64,000 bases of DNA from Akkermansiaceae bacterium (GCA_024233135.1 JACKPZ010000012.1:1-64000), one strand, 5' to 3'. Counted from the first letter of the stretch, positions 32,870-42,070 are shown. Numbers and translations: made by a program. The notes: generated by a model not told the origin, from the sequence alone.

Positions 32870-33862
32870 TCACTCCATCATGTCCTGCAGGCCGTTGAGA
32901 TATCCGAGATAGACGCGCCCGATCTGCCAGCCGACGTAAAGCAGGATCGCCACATAACAAATCTTCGGCAGCATCGCCGCGGCGTGGCGGATGGACGATG
33001 AGGCGTCGGCCTCGTAGAGTTTCATCCAGCGGTCGAGGTCCTTGTCGAGCGCGCCGGCCTCCTCGGCGGTCGCGTAAGATCGTGCGAACGCGGGAGGAAA
33101 CGCGCCGCTTTCGATGAACGCCGGGCCGAGCGCGTGGCCGGACTCCGCGGTGGCGGCGAGTTTCTTTCCCGCTTCGAGCAGGACACCGCTTTGCGCCGAG
33201 CCGCAGGCGACGCGCGTGGTCTCCGTCATCGAGACTCCGGACAGCAGGCAGGCATGGTATACCTGGCAGAAACGCGCCATGGACAGGTCGCGGCGGGCCT
33301 TGCCGATCCATGGGACACGACGGAGGAAACGGTCGGGCTTCGGATCGTGCGCCGCCCATTTCCACAACGAGCGGAAGGCGAAGAACAAGCAGGCGGCCAA
33401 GGCATAGGCGATGACCAGGTTCCGTATGAGATTGGTGATGAGGTCCGCGCCCTTCACCCCTTCCAACATCGCCGCGCCGGGCAGGCTGCCGATGAGCAGC
33501 CCGAGATGCAGGATCACGAGCGGATAGATCATCCCCTTGATGACCTCGCCGCGGGCGGTGGCGATCATTTCATAATACTCCGCGAGGTGCCGGAATGCCT
33601 GCGCGAGGCGCCCGCCGCGCTCGCCGGCGCGGATCATGTGGCGTTCGAGATCGCTCACCGCGGCGCGATCGGCGCCGATGGCATCGGTGATCGTTTTCCC
33701 TTCCTCCAGACCGCGGTGGAGGTCGTCGAGCAGGGCTTCCTGCGCCTTGGGCAGGCGCGTGTCGCGCATCACATCGGCCGCCTTGCGGATGTCGAAGCCG
33801 GCTTCGAGCAGCTTCGCCATTTCCGCATGAAACAAGCTCTTCTGGCGCAGCCCCGGGTTCAT
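32870..33862 (-). CDS. Type II secretion/pilus F-type membrane protein
   Basis: A 330-aa T2SF-domain protein. The first domain (about 8-130: F-H-A-E-M-A-K-L-L-E-A-G-F, then A-G-E-R-G-G-R-L-A-Q-A-F and L-A-E-Y-Y-E) and the second (about 195-300: Y-H-A-C-L-L-S-G-V-S, E-E-A-G-A-L-D-K-D-L) repeat as in GspF/PilC. Three membrane helices are seen near 112, 148 and 305. No pilus ATPase or pilin gene is adjacent. Confidence 0.85.
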   Translation of the reverse strand: MNPGLRQKSLFHAEMAKLLEAGFDIRKAADVMRDTRLPKAQEALLDDLHRGLEEGKTITDAIGADRAAVSDLERHMIRAGERGGRLAQAFRHLAEYYEMIATARGEVIKGMIYPLVILHLGLLIGSLPGAAMLEGVKGADLITNLIRNLVIAYALAACLFFAFRSLWKWAAHDPKPDRFLRRVPWIGKARRDLSMARFCQVYHACLLSGVSMTETTRVACGSAQSGVLLEAGKKLAATAESGHALGPAFIESGAFPPAFARSYATAEEAGALDKDLDRWMKLYEADASSSIRHAAAMLPKICYVAILLYVGWQIGRVYLGYLNGLQDMME

Positions 33863-33908
33863 GATCGACCGAAGGTCTATCAGCCGGCGGCCGGCCTTCC
33901 AAGGGGAT

Positions 33909-36119
33909 TCACGCCAGCCAGCGCCAGACCGCGGCCACCGCGGCGCAGAGCGCGACGCCCATCACAACCGGCATGAAGGTCGCGACGGCGGTCCACTTCA
34001 GCGACTTCGTTTCCTTGTAGATCGTGTAGATCGTCGTCGAACACGGGTTGTGGCAGAGCGAGAAGAGCATCAGGCAGATGGCGGTGAGCAGCGTCCAGCC
34101 GCCGCCGATGAGGATCTCGCGGATGCCGTTTTCCCCGGTCTCGAACATGACGCCCGCGCCTTCGCCGAGCGTGTGCTGGCCGGTGACGAGCACGGTGAGC
34201 ATCAGCACGGTGGGGATGACGATTTCGTTGGCCGGAATCGCGACGATGTAGGCGAGCAGCACCACCCCGGTGAGGCCCATGACCCATGCGAGCGGTTCGA
34301 GCCAGCCGATGACGGCGTGGGCGAGCGAGGCGTCGCCGAACGGGATGTTCGCCACCAGCCAGATCGCCGCGCCGGCGGGCAGGGCGAAGACGACAGCGCG
34401 CCAGAGGACGATGAGCGTGCGGTCGATGAGCGAGGTGTAGAGCGTGCGCAGGATGTTCGGCGGGCGGTAGGGCGGCAGTTCGAGCGAGAACGAGGTCGCC
34501 TCGCCGCGCAGCATGGTGCGCGCGAGGGCCCACGAGGTGAGCAGCGCGAAGCCGAAGCCTAACAGCGCGACGAGAAGCACCGATCCGGCGGCGACCGTGC
34601 CCGCCCACACCTTCGGCACGGAGGCCCCGATGAACACGGTGGCGAGCAGGATCTGCGTCGGCCAGCGGCCGTTGCAGAGCGAGAAGTTGTTGGTGAGGAT
34701 GGCGATGAGGCGCTCGCGCGGCGAATCGATGACGCGTGTGGCCACGACGCCCGCGGCGTTGCAACCGAGGCCCATGGCCATGGTGAGCGCTTGTTTCCCG
34801 TGCGCGCCGACGCGTTGGAACACGCGGTCGAGGTTGAACGCCACACGCGGCAGGAACCCGAGGTCCTCAAGGATGGTGAAACACGGGAAGAAGATCGCCA
34901 TCGGCGGCAGCATCACGCTGATGACCCACGCGGTGGCGAGATACATTCCGTCGGCCAGCAGCCCGGTGAGCCAGCCGGGCGAGCCGATCCACATGAGAAA
35001 CCCGCGGACCACCGGATGGCCTTTGTCCACCAGCAGCTCGGCGAGCATCGCGGAGGGCACGTTCGCGCCGGCGATGGTGAGCCACAGCACCACGCCGAGC
35101 ACCGCCACCATGATCGGAAACGCGGTCACCGGGTGGGTGAGCAGGCGGTCGACGCGTTGCTGCCATGCGAGCCGGCGCGATTCGCCATGGCGTTTCACAT
35201 TTCTGCCGGCGATGTGCGCCGCCTCGGCGTAGATCGCCTCGGTCAGGCGGTCGTGGAGGTTCTGCGGGAGGTTCCAGCGCAGTTCGGAAGCGGTGGCGAG
35301 CGCGGTTTCCGCGGCGGCAGGGTTCGCGGTGGAGCCGGCAAGCTCCGCCAGATCGCCGCCACGCACGGAGTCGATGATTTCCCGATCGCCCTCTAACAAA
35401 CGCAGCGCCACCCAGCGCGCCTGCGGCAACTCGGGAAACGCGGCATGCAGCTCGTCCTCGACACGGTCGAGCGCCTTTCCGAGCCGCGGGATGTCGAGCG
35501 GCAGCCGCAGCGGCGCGGGATCGTCCTCACGCGCGGCCATCGCCGAGATTTCCTTCAGCAACTCGGGGATGCCTTCGCCCGAGCGCGCCGCGCAGGCGAC
35601 GACCGGCACGCCGAGATCGCGGGCGAGATTGCGCACGTCGATCTCGATCTTGTGGGCGCGCGCCTCGTCCATGAGGTTCACGCAGACGACGGCGCGGCGC
35701 GTGATCTGGAGCACCTGCAGCACGAGGTTCAGGTTGCGCTCGAGGCAGGTGGCATCGACGACGACGAGAGTGACATCGGGTTTTCCGAAGAGCAGGAAAC
35801 CACGGGCCACCTCCTCGTCCGGCGACGCGGAGAGCAGCGAATAGGTGCCGGGCAGATCGACGAGCTTGTAACGCTTCTCCTCATACGAGAACGCGCCTTC
35901 GGCACGGGCGATCGTCTTGCCCGGCCAGTTGCCGGTGTGCATGCGCAAGCCGGTTAGAGCGTTGAAAACCGTGGTCTTGCCAGTGTTCGGGTTTCCCGCG
36001 AGGGCGACGACATGGTCCGCTCCTTCGACGCGCAGGCCAAGCTTGCGCATCGCGCCGAATCGCGAAGGGCACTTCAGGCAGGCCTCGCCGGGTTCATGCA
36101 CGGGGGCGACGCCGCTCAT
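33909..36119 (-). CDS. feoB: Ferrous iron transporter FeoB
   Basis: A 736-aa Fe(II) transporter. The N-terminal G domain has G-N-P-N-T-G-K-T (42-49), D-L-P-G-T-Y-S-L and V-N-L-M-D-E; the membrane part contains the two gate motifs with G-L-G-C-N-A-A-G and S-L-C-N-G-R-W-P and a C-terminal helix set. An N-terminal tail with C-L-K-C-P precedes the G domain. The ATG overlaps the upstream DtxR-FeoA gene by ATGA. Longer upstream frame rejected because it overlaps that gene out of frame. Confidence 0.95.
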   Translation of the reverse strand: MSGVAPVHEPGEACLKCPSRFGAMRKLGLRVEGADHVVALAGNPNTGKTTVFNALTGLRMHTGNWPGKTIARAEGAFSYEEKRYKLVDLPGTYSLLSASPDEEVARGFLLFGKPDVTLVVVDATCLERNLNLVLQVLQITRRAVVCVNLMDEARAHKIEIDVRNLARDLGVPVVACAARSGEGIPELLKEISAMAAREDDPAPLRLPLDIPRLGKALDRVEDELHAAFPELPQARWVALRLLEGDREIIDSVRGGDLAELAGSTANPAAAETALATASELRWNLPQNLHDRLTEAIYAEAAHIAGRNVKRHGESRRLAWQQRVDRLLTHPVTAFPIMVAVLGVVLWLTIAGANVPSAMLAELLVDKGHPVVRGFLMWIGSPGWLTGLLADGMYLATAWVISVMLPPMAIFFPCFTILEDLGFLPRVAFNLDRVFQRVGAHGKQALTMAMGLGCNAAGVVATRVIDSPRERLIAILTNNFSLCNGRWPTQILLATVFIGASVPKVWAGTVAAGSVLLVALLGFGFALLTSWALARTMLRGEATSFSLELPPYRPPNILRTLYTSLIDRTLIVLWRAVVFALPAGAAIWLVANIPFGDASLAHAVIGWLEPLAWVMGLTGVVLLAYIVAIPANEIVIPTVLMLTVLVTGQHTLGEGAGVMFETGENGIREILIGGGWTLLTAICLMLFSLCHNPCSTTIYTIYKETKSLKWTAVATFMPVVMGVALCAAVAAVWRWLA

Positions 36120-37048
36120 GCCGCACCTCCTTTCGGTTTCACCAGGATCCGGCCGGCTTGTTCGTGACGCAGCGCGATCATCGTGCCCCGGATGAAATAG
36201 GCACGCGGCCATTGGAACGGACTCGTGAACTCGCAGCGCATCTCCGTGCCCGGCACCAAACCAAGATCCAGCAACCTCGTCCGCTCCGCACCGACGCAGG
36301 CCGGCGAAAGCCCCTGCACCACCGAAACCGATCCGACCGGCAGGTCGCTCAGTCGTTTCACCTCGCTGTCCGGTTGCTCGCCCACATCGACCTCGGTGAC
36401 GTGCACCATGCCCAGCCACGCGGGCGGCAGTTTCACCGTACGGCCTTCGCCGGTGAGCTCCATGCCGCCATCGGTCAAACGTGCGATTCCGCTGACGACC
36501 ATGCCCGGATGCAAGCCGGCGCGCACCATGTCGCGGAACACGGTTTCCGGCTCGTCCTCCATGTGCTCGATGAGCGCGTCACGGCCTTCCGGCCACTCGG
36601 CCAGGGAAATCCGGCGCGCCGGCGGCAGCTCGCCCTCGCGGGTGGGGATCGGGTCGCCATGGGGATCGAAACGAGGATTCCCGAGGCGGTTCGCGAGTTC
36701 GTCCGTCTCGATGGTCCCCAATTGGTGCTCGGCGACATGGGCCGCCCGGTGCCATGCCTCGGCCGGTACGCTCGTTTTCCGCGCCAGCCACGTTTCCACC
36801 AAGCGGTGTTTCCTCACGACCTCCAGCGCCTCGCGCCGGCCTTCCGCCGTGAGCGCCCAGCCGTCGCCACGCGGTTTCGCGAGACCTTTCGACGCCAAAC
36901 CCGCCAGCACGTCGGTCGCCCGCGGCCGCTTCAGGCCCAAGGCGCCCGCCACGCTGTCGATGCTCGCGACGACCGTGCCCTCCTCACAATCGAGCAGGTG
37001 CTTCAGGCCGTCTTCCTCGCGTTTCCGCGCGCGTTCGTTCGTGGTCAC
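36116..37048 (-). CDS. DtxR-type repressor fused to a C-terminal FeoA domain
   Basis: A 310-aa protein from a GTG start. Residues 15-75 are a winged helix (A-S-I-D-S-V-A-G-A-L-G-L-K-R-P-R-A-T-D-V), followed by a DtxR dimer/metal domain with H-R-L-V-E-T-W, H-V-A-E-H-Q-L and D-P-H-G-D-P-I-P. The C-terminal 80 residues are FeoA-like (V-V-Q-G-L-S-P-A, L-L-D-L-G-L-V-P-G-T-E). It is coupled to feoB, so one protein probably senses iron and supplies the FeoA function. Confidence 0.88.
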   Translation of the reverse strand: MTTNERARKREEDGLKHLLDCEEGTVVASIDSVAGALGLKRPRATDVLAGLASKGLAKPRGDGWALTAEGRREALEVVRKHRLVETWLARKTSVPAEAWHRAAHVAEHQLGTIETDELANRLGNPRFDPHGDPIPTREGELPPARRISLAEWPEGRDALIEHMEDEPETVFRDMVRAGLHPGMVVSGIARLTDGGMELTGEGRTVKLPPAWLGMVHVTEVDVGEQPDSEVKRLSDLPVGSVSVVQGLSPACVGAERTRLLDLGLVPGTEMRCEFTSPFQWPRAYFIRGTMIALRHEQAGRILVKPKGGAA

Positions 37049-37076
37049 GCGTTCAAAATGCGGAGCGAACGATCAA

Positions 37077-37112
37077 AGTCAATATTTTGATAAATCAAAA
37101 TCAGGGATTTTG
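37077..37112. promoter_or_regulatory. Overlapping palindromes between the two metalloregulator genes
   Basis: ATTTTGAT-AA-ATCAAAAT (37084-37101) is a perfect inverted repeat. A second one, CAAAATC-AGG-GATTTTG (37096-37112), overlaps it. On the minus strand a -35-like TTGACT (37082-37077) adjoins for the feo operon. AT-rich palindromes of this type are recognised by DtxR/MntR family repressors. Confidence 0.65.
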
Positions 37113-37140
37113 CCACTCCTTCATGGTTTTTTCATCGCTC

Positions 37141-37172
37141 GCGGGAAACCCCTCGACTACCCCTTTTCCCGC
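37141..37172 (+). promoter_or_regulatory. Leader hairpin immediately before the MntR-like start
   Basis: GCGGGAAA (37141-37148) and TTTCCCGC (37165-37172) form a perfect 8-bp stem with a 16-nt loop ending three bases before the ATG at 37176, where it would cover the ribosome-binding region. No Shine-Dalgarno site is present. It could reduce translation initiation. Confidence 0.5.
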
Positions 37173-37175
37173 GTC

Positions 37176-37835
37176 ATGCCCACCGCCACCGTCGAGAATT
37201 ACCTGAAGGCGATCCACCAGTTGGCGGGGGACGGAGAGCGGCCGGTGGCGATCGGCAAGGTCGCGAGCGAGCTGGAGGTCACCCCCGGCACGGCGACCAC
37301 GATGATGAAACACCTCGGTGGCCGGGGATTGGTCGATTACGTCCCGCGCCGCGGCGTGCGGCTCACGGCGGCGGGGGACGAGGCGGCCCTGCGGGTGCTG
37401 CGCCGGCACCGGCTGGTCGAGTTGTTTCTCGTCGAGGTACTCGGCCTCGACTGGGGCGACGTGCACGCCGAGGCCGAGGTGCTGGAGCACGTCATTTCGG
37501 ACAAATTGCTGGCCCGCATCGATGAAATGCTGGGCCATCCGACGGCCGATCCACACGGTGCGCCGATCCCCGACGCACAGGGGCGGATGCCGGAGCACGC
37601 CGGCGCCTCGCTCGCCGATGCCGGCCCGGGCCGCTACCAACTTCTTCAGGTGAGCGAGGACGACGGCAGCCTGCTTGCCTGGCTCTCGGACCACGGGCTG
37701 CGCCCGGGCACCCGTTTCGATCTGCTCGACCACGACCGCCCGGCCGGCATCCTGCGGCTGCGCATCGACGGCGCGGACGGGGTCACCTCTCTCGGCACCA
37801 GCGCCGCGGGTCATTTGCTCGTGCAGGCGATCTAA
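37176..37835 (+). CDS. mntR: MntR/DtxR-family metalloregulator
   Basis: A 219-aa repressor with the classical three-part layout: N-terminal winged helix (V-E-N-Y-L-K-A-I-H-Q-L, V-T-P-G-T-A-T-T-M-M-K-H-L), metal/dimer domain with R-R-H-R-L-V-E-L-F-L, E-A-E-V-L-E-H-V-I and P-H-G-A-P-I-P, and a C-terminal SH3/FeoA-like domain. Manganese versus iron preference cannot be decided here. It diverges from the DtxR-FeoA/feoB operon across the palindromes. Confidence 0.82.
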   Translation: MPTATVENYLKAIHQLAGDGERPVAIGKVASELEVTPGTATTMMKHLGGRGLVDYVPRRGVRLTAAGDEAALRVLRRHRLVELFLVEVLGLDWGDVHAEAEVLEHVISDKLLARIDEMLGHPTADPHGAPIPDAQGRMPEHAGASLADAGPGRYQLLQVSEDDGSLLAWLSDHGLRPGTRFDLLDHDRPAGILRLRIDGADGVTSLGTSAAGHLLVQAI

Positions 37836-37836
37836 C

Positions 37837-37853
37837 GGGTCCGCGCCGGACCC
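37837..37853 (+). terminator. Hairpin after the MntR-like gene
   Basis: GGGTCCG-CGC-CGGACCC directly follows the stop codon; no T-run follows, so termination would be weak or Rho-assisted. Confidence 0.4.
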
Positions 37854-37948
37854 GAACATGAAGATTTCGTTAAGATGCCCCGCGGAGGATGAAGCGGAGG
37901 TTAAAGGTCTTGAGCGGGACGGGGCATCCTTGCCTTCCTCAGAATGCC

Positions 37949-39310
37949 ATGAAAACCCGACTCCTCCTCCTTGTTCCCATCCTCGGCACTGCCGCAGAAG
38001 TCCCGGTGACGCTTCCGACCGCGGCCGCGGACGTCGAACTCCGCCGCGATGAAACAGGCATGACGCTCGGTGTCCGCGATCCCGCGAACCAGACGTGGAT
38101 GCTCCGCAGCAGCACCGATTTCCAACATTGGTCCGATGGTCCGGTCCTTCGCGTGCACAACGGCAGGCTCGACATCTCCATCACGCCCGACGGCCCGGCG
38201 CGTTTCTATCAGCTCGCGAGCCGCGCGCCGGTGGAAGGCGCGGCCACCGCCACGGCCACGCTGGACCTGCCGGAAACCCCGTTCAACTACGCGAACCCGA
38301 CGCTTCCCGCCCATCTGCGCGCGCCGGTGATCCGCGCCCAGGACAACACACCGGTCGACAACCCGGTCACCGACGCGGGCGCCACGTTGGGGCGGGTGTT
38401 GTTCTACGACAATCGTCTCTCGGCGAACCAGACCGTGTCGTGCGCGTCGTGCCATCAGGCGGAACACGGGTTTTCCGACCCCGCGCGATTCAGCACCGGC
38501 TTCGACGGCGGACTCACCGGCCGCAACTCGATGGGTCTCACCAACGCCCGCTATTACGCGCGCGGCCACTTCTTCTGGGACGAACGCGCCGCGACGCTTG
38601 AAGACCAGACGCTCGAGCCGATCCAGAACGCCGTCGAGATGGGTATGACGCTCGATGTGCTCACCTCGCGGATCGAAAACGAGCCCTACTACGCCGAGCT
38701 CTTCACCGACGCCTTCGGCGACGAAACGATCACCACCGACCGGATCTCGAAAGCGCTCGCGCAGTTCGTGCGGTCGATCGTTTCCGGAAACTCGAAGTAC
38801 GACCAGGGTGTGCCGCTCGGCTTCAGCAACTTCAACGCGCAGGAGCAACAGGGCCGGCAGATTTTCACCGGTCCCGCCGGCGGATGCGCCGCCTGCCACG
38901 GCAGCGACAACTTCGTGCCCGGCGCCGCCATCTTCAACAACGGCCTCGAAAACCCCTACATCGACAAAGGCCTCGGCGAGGTCACCGGACTCGCGGCCGA
39001 CGAGGGTTTCTTCAAGGTCCCCTCGCTGCGCAACATCGAGCTCACCGCGCCCTACATGCACGACGGTCGTTTCGCCACACTGGAGGAGGTCGTCGATTTC
39101 TATAACAACGGCGTCGTCAACCACCCGAATCTCTCGCCGCAGCTCCGCCTGCCGCCGGGCCCTCCGGGTTCGCCTCCGCCCGGACCGCGCCGCCTCAATC
39201 TAACCAACGACCAGAAGGCCGCGCTGGTTGCTTTCCTGAAAACCCTCACCGACACTTCCGTCACCACCGACCCGAAGTTTTCCGATCCGTTCCGCTACCA
39301 TGCCGAGTGA
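37949..39310 (+). CDS. Di-haem cytochrome c peroxidase (MauG/CcpA type)
   Basis: A 453-aa secreted protein: signal peptide M-K-T-R-L-L-L-L-V-P-I-L-G-T-A-A, an N-terminal beta domain of about 85 residues, then a di-haem peroxidase core. Haem-binding motifs are C-A-S-C-H (about 168-172) and C-A-A-C-H (about 313-317); the distal P-Y-M-H-D-G-R methionine ligand segment is present. The product would act in the periplasm on peroxide or a protein substrate. A proline-rich loop near the end is unusual. Confidence 0.9.
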   Translation: MKTRLLLLVPILGTAAEVPVTLPTAAADVELRRDETGMTLGVRDPANQTWMLRSSTDFQHWSDGPVLRVHNGRLDISITPDGPARFYQLASRAPVEGAATATATLDLPETPFNYANPTLPAHLRAPVIRAQDNTPVDNPVTDAGATLGRVLFYDNRLSANQTVSCASCHQAEHGFSDPARFSTGFDGGLTGRNSMGLTNARYYARGHFFWDERAATLEDQTLEPIQNAVEMGMTLDVLTSRIENEPYYAELFTDAFGDETITTDRISKALAQFVRSIVSGNSKYDQGVPLGFSNFNAQEQQGRQIFTGPAGGCAACHGSDNFVPGAAIFNNGLENPYIDKGLGEVTGLAADEGFFKVPSLRNIELTAPYMHDGRFATLEEVVDFYNNGVVNHPNLSPQLRLPPGPPGSPPPGPRRLNLTNDQKAALVAFLKTLTDTSVTTDPKFSDPFRYHAE

Positions 39311-39311
39311 C

Positions 39312-39596
39312 ATGAATGACGACGAACCCGTCGAGGTGCCGATCCGCGACGAGATCGACCTCCACACGTTCCGTCCTTCGGAGATCGGCGACCTGCTGCC
39401 CGAATACTTTCACGCCTGCCGCGAGCGCGGCATCCTCACCGTGCGCGTGATCCACGGCAAAGGCACGGGAACCCTGCGCGAGGGAGTCCACCGCTTGTTG
39501 GAGAAACTCCCGGAAGTCGAGCGTTTCCACCTCGCCGGCGAAGGCTCCGGAAGCTGGGGGGCGACGTGGGTCTATCTCGTCCCGCCGGGCTGTTAG
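39312..39596 (+). CDS. Smr-domain protein
   Basis: A 94-aa stand-alone Smr domain: E-I-D-L-H-T-F-R-P-S-E-I near residue 15 and the H-G-K-G-T-G-T-L-R motif near 50. Smr domains nick or bind DNA/RNA. The ATG at 39312 begins one base after the peroxidase stop; an ATG at 39300 overlapping that gene is an alternative. Confidence 0.88.
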   Translation: MNDDEPVEVPIRDEIDLHTFRPSEIGDLLPEYFHACRERGILTVRVIHGKGTGTLREGVHRLLEKLPEVERFHLAGEGSGSWGATWVYLVPPGC

Positions 39597-40465
39597 GCGC
39601 CGCCGGGCTTCTGCGTGTCACTCAGGACATCGAGCGCCGCGAGCACTTCCTCGGAGGGGTCCTGGCGGTTGTAGAGGGCGTAGATCTCGAAGCGTTTGTC
39701 GATGCGTCCGATGATCCGGAGCGGCGGGCCGTCGTCGCAGCGGGTGACGATGTTGGCGGGCACGATGCCGAATCCGACACCCTCGGCGACGGCGTCGCGG
39801 ATGACATAGACATCGTCCGCCTCGGCGATGACGCGGGGCTCGATCTTCCGCTCGCGGAAGAACTGGTCGATCATGAACCGGTAGTTGCTGTGCGAGGTGT
39901 AGTGCACGAAGGGGCGGCCGTGGAGCTCATCGATGGAATCGACGGTGTCGGACGTGACGATGACGAAATCGGGCGCGGTGAGGACGCGGTATTCGGTGCC
40001 GCGGTCGTGGCGTTGGTCGGGCAGGACATCGGTGATGAGCAGGTCGAGGCCGTTGCAGACGAGTTCGTGCATGAGATATTCATGATCGCCCTGGCGCACG
40101 CGGGTCATGATCTCCTCGCTCTTGAAGAGGGAAACGAATCGCTCGATGGCGAACGAGCGGCCGACGGTGGTGGCGACGCCGATTTCGAGACGTGTTTTCA
40201 CCGGCGGATGATCCGCGGGGAAGAACGTCTCCAAGCGCTCGGCCAGATGGAACATTTCCTTGGTCACCTCCAGCGCCTTGCGGCCGTTCGCGTTGAGCCG
40301 CATTGCGCCGCTGGCCCGGTCGAAGAAGCGCACCTCGAAATACTCCTCCAACTGCCGGAGCTGCGTGCTGAGCGTCGGCTGGCTCAGGTGGAGCCGTTTG
40401 GCCGCGCGCGCCAGCGAGCCTTCCTCCGCGATGACATGGAAATAGTAGAGGTGGTTGTAGTTCAT
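39593..40465 (-). CDS. LysR-family regulator (NhaR-like)
   Basis: A 290-aa LysR regulator. The N-terminus M-N-Y-N-H-L-Y-Y-F-H-V-I-A-E-E-G-S-L-A-R-A-A is typical of the NhaR branch, with recognition helix S-Q-P-T-L-S-T-Q-L-R-Q-L-E. The C-terminal effector domain is complete. It diverges from the haem-oxygenase-like gene at 40621 (156-base intergenic region), a usual LysR target position. Confidence 0.88.
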   Translation of the reverse strand: MNYNHLYYFHVIAEEGSLARAAKRLHLSQPTLSTQLRQLEEYFEVRFFDRASGAMRLNANGRKALEVTKEMFHLAERLETFFPADHPPVKTRLEIGVATTVGRSFAIERFVSLFKSEEIMTRVRQGDHEYLMHELVCNGLDLLITDVLPDQRHDRGTEYRVLTAPDFVIVTSDTVDSIDELHGRPFVHYTSHSNYRFMIDQFFRERKIEPRVIAEADDVYVIRDAVAEGVGFGIVPANIVTRCDDGPPLRIIGRIDKRFEIYALYNRQDPSEEVLAALDVLSDTQKPGGA

Positions 40466-40620
40466 GGAGACCAGATTTCGGTCCATCCAAGCGCGGGCGG
40501 ATGTGGAGGCACAGACATTTTCCTGGAGATTAGGGAAAAACAAACCCGGTGTTCGGTTTTCAGGAATTGTCAGATGAAGTTCCGGGCGCTTAGCCTCCCG
40601 GTCCGTCGACCCGTCCCTCC

Positions 40621-41178
40621 ATGCCACTGCTCGAACCGCTCCGTTCCTCCACCCAGCCGCTCCGGCAACGGCTCGACGAGTCGTCGCGACCGGACGAGAT
40701 CTGCGGGAGCCGCGAACGGTTCGTCACATGGCTCGAGGCGTTTGATTCCGCTCTCGTACGCTGTTGGCCGTGGATGGACTGGCGGCGCTTGTCGAAGCTC
40801 GGTTTGAATGACTCGGACCGGCGGGAACTGCGATATGTGTTCCTGCGTGAGGAGCTCCTCGCATGGGGCGGCCTGCCCCGATCATTGCCGTCTCCCCACG
40901 GTGCGGACGGGGCTGAGGCGGTGGGTGCCGCCTATGCCTTGGAGTCGTTGCTCGACACGGCACGCGCGCTTCATGAACGGGCGGAGGCCGTGTTCGGACC
41001 GCCGCAGGATGGAGAACGGAAGTTTCCAACCATCATGAGGGAGGATTCCGAAGAGCTTCGCGATCGTCTCCACCGGTGGCTGGAGAGCTTGGATGCGGAC
41101 GACGAATTCGCGTATCGGGCGTGCGCGGCCGCCTGCCAGACCTTCGAGGTGTTTCTCGCGGCCCTCGGCACCGATTGA
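40621..41178 (+). CDS. Haem-oxygenase-like protein, degenerate
   Basis: A 185-aa all-helical protein resembling bacterial biliverdin-producing haem oxygenases: L-R-S-S-T-Q-P-L-R-Q-R-L at the start, A-V-G-A-A-Y-A-L-E-S-L-L-D near 100 and a C-terminal A-A-A-C-Q-T-F-E-V-F-L-A-A-L. The proximal histidine expected in A-T-x-x-L-H is replaced by arginine, so classic haem binding is doubtful. Assignment rests on pattern only. Confidence 0.5.
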   Translation: MPLLEPLRSSTQPLRQRLDESSRPDEICGSRERFVTWLEAFDSALVRCWPWMDWRRLSKLGLNDSDRRELRYVFLREELLAWGGLPRSLPSPHGADGAEAVGAAYALESLLDTARALHERAEAVFGPPQDGERKFPTIMREDSEELRDRLHRWLESLDADDEFAYRACAAACQTFEVFLAALGTD

Positions 41179-41187
41179 GTTCGCGTG

Positions 41188-41970
41188 TTAGAGAATCGCG
41201 GCGTGGAAACGCGTGGAGATTCCGTCTCCGTCGATGATGCCGGCGAGGCGCTCCGGCCGGCGGCCGTGGGCGATGTGGGTTTCGATGCCGGCTTCGACGG
41301 CGTATTTCACGGCGGAGAGTTTCGAAGCCATGCCGCCCATCGAGAAGCGTCCCTTGTCGTCGCGCACGTGGCGGAAGACCTGGTCGATGGCGGGCACCTC
41401 GGGGATGAGTTCGTCGGTCTCGGGATCGAGCAGTCCATCGACGCTGGTGAGCAGGATGACCCGTTTGGCGCCGGCGAGTTTGGCGACTTGGACGGAGAGC
41501 ATGTCGTTGTCGCCGAATTTCAACTCCTCGACGGCCACCGAATCGTTCTCGTTGATGATCGGCAGGATGCGGGGCTCCGCGAGCAGTCTGCCGATGGTGT
41601 CGGAAACGTGGCGGGCGCGCTCGGGTGTCGCAAGGTCCGCAGCGGTGAGCAGCACCTGGGCGATGGTGATGTCGAAGTTCGAGAACAGGCTGCTGTAGGT
41701 CTGCATGAGCCGTGCCTGGCCGACGGCGGCGCAGGCCTGCCGGGTGGCGGTGTCCTTCGGGTATTCGTCGAGCCCGAATGCGGAGACGCCGGAGCCGACG
41801 GCGCCGGAGGAGACGAAGAGACAGCGTTGTCCCGCATCGATGAGCCCCGCGATGGCGGAAACGAGGTGCACGAGCGCGGCGCGGTCGAGCGTGCCGTCGG
41901 CGGACTTGGTGAGCACGCCGGTGCCGGCCTTGATGACGGTGAGGTCGGGGATCATGTGGCCGGGAGACAT
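41188..41970 (-). CDS. proB: Glutamate 5-kinase
   Basis: A 260-aa amino-acid kinase: K-A-G-T-G-V-L-T (variant of K-x-G-S), V-S-S-G-A-V-G-S-G, I-I-N-E-N-D-S-V, F-G-D-N-D-M-L-S and L-L-T-S-V-D-G-L, the usual substrate and ATP sites. The C-terminal PUA domain found in E. coli ProB is absent, as in many shorter ProBs. First step of proline synthesis; partner proA lies at 26542. An ATG 15 bases further in is possible. Confidence 0.92.
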   Translation of the reverse strand: MSPGHMIPDLTVIKAGTGVLTKSADGTLDRAALVHLVSAIAGLIDAGQRCLFVSSGAVGSGVSAFGLDEYPKDTATRQACAAVGQARLMQTYSSLFSNFDITIAQVLLTAADLATPERARHVSDTIGRLLAEPRILPIINENDSVAVEELKFGDNDMLSVQVAKLAGAKRVILLTSVDGLLDPETDELIPEVPAIDQVFRHVRDDKGRFSMGGMASKLSAVKYAVEAGIETHIAHGRRPERLAGIIDGDGISTRFHAAIL

Positions 41971-42070
41971 AGCGGGGCGGGGGCGACCGCGCCAGCGCAA
42001 CCTCGCGGCGAACGGGCGCACGATGCGTCTCGCCAGCCGCGCCGGGATCGGGCAGGATCCACAGCGGACG

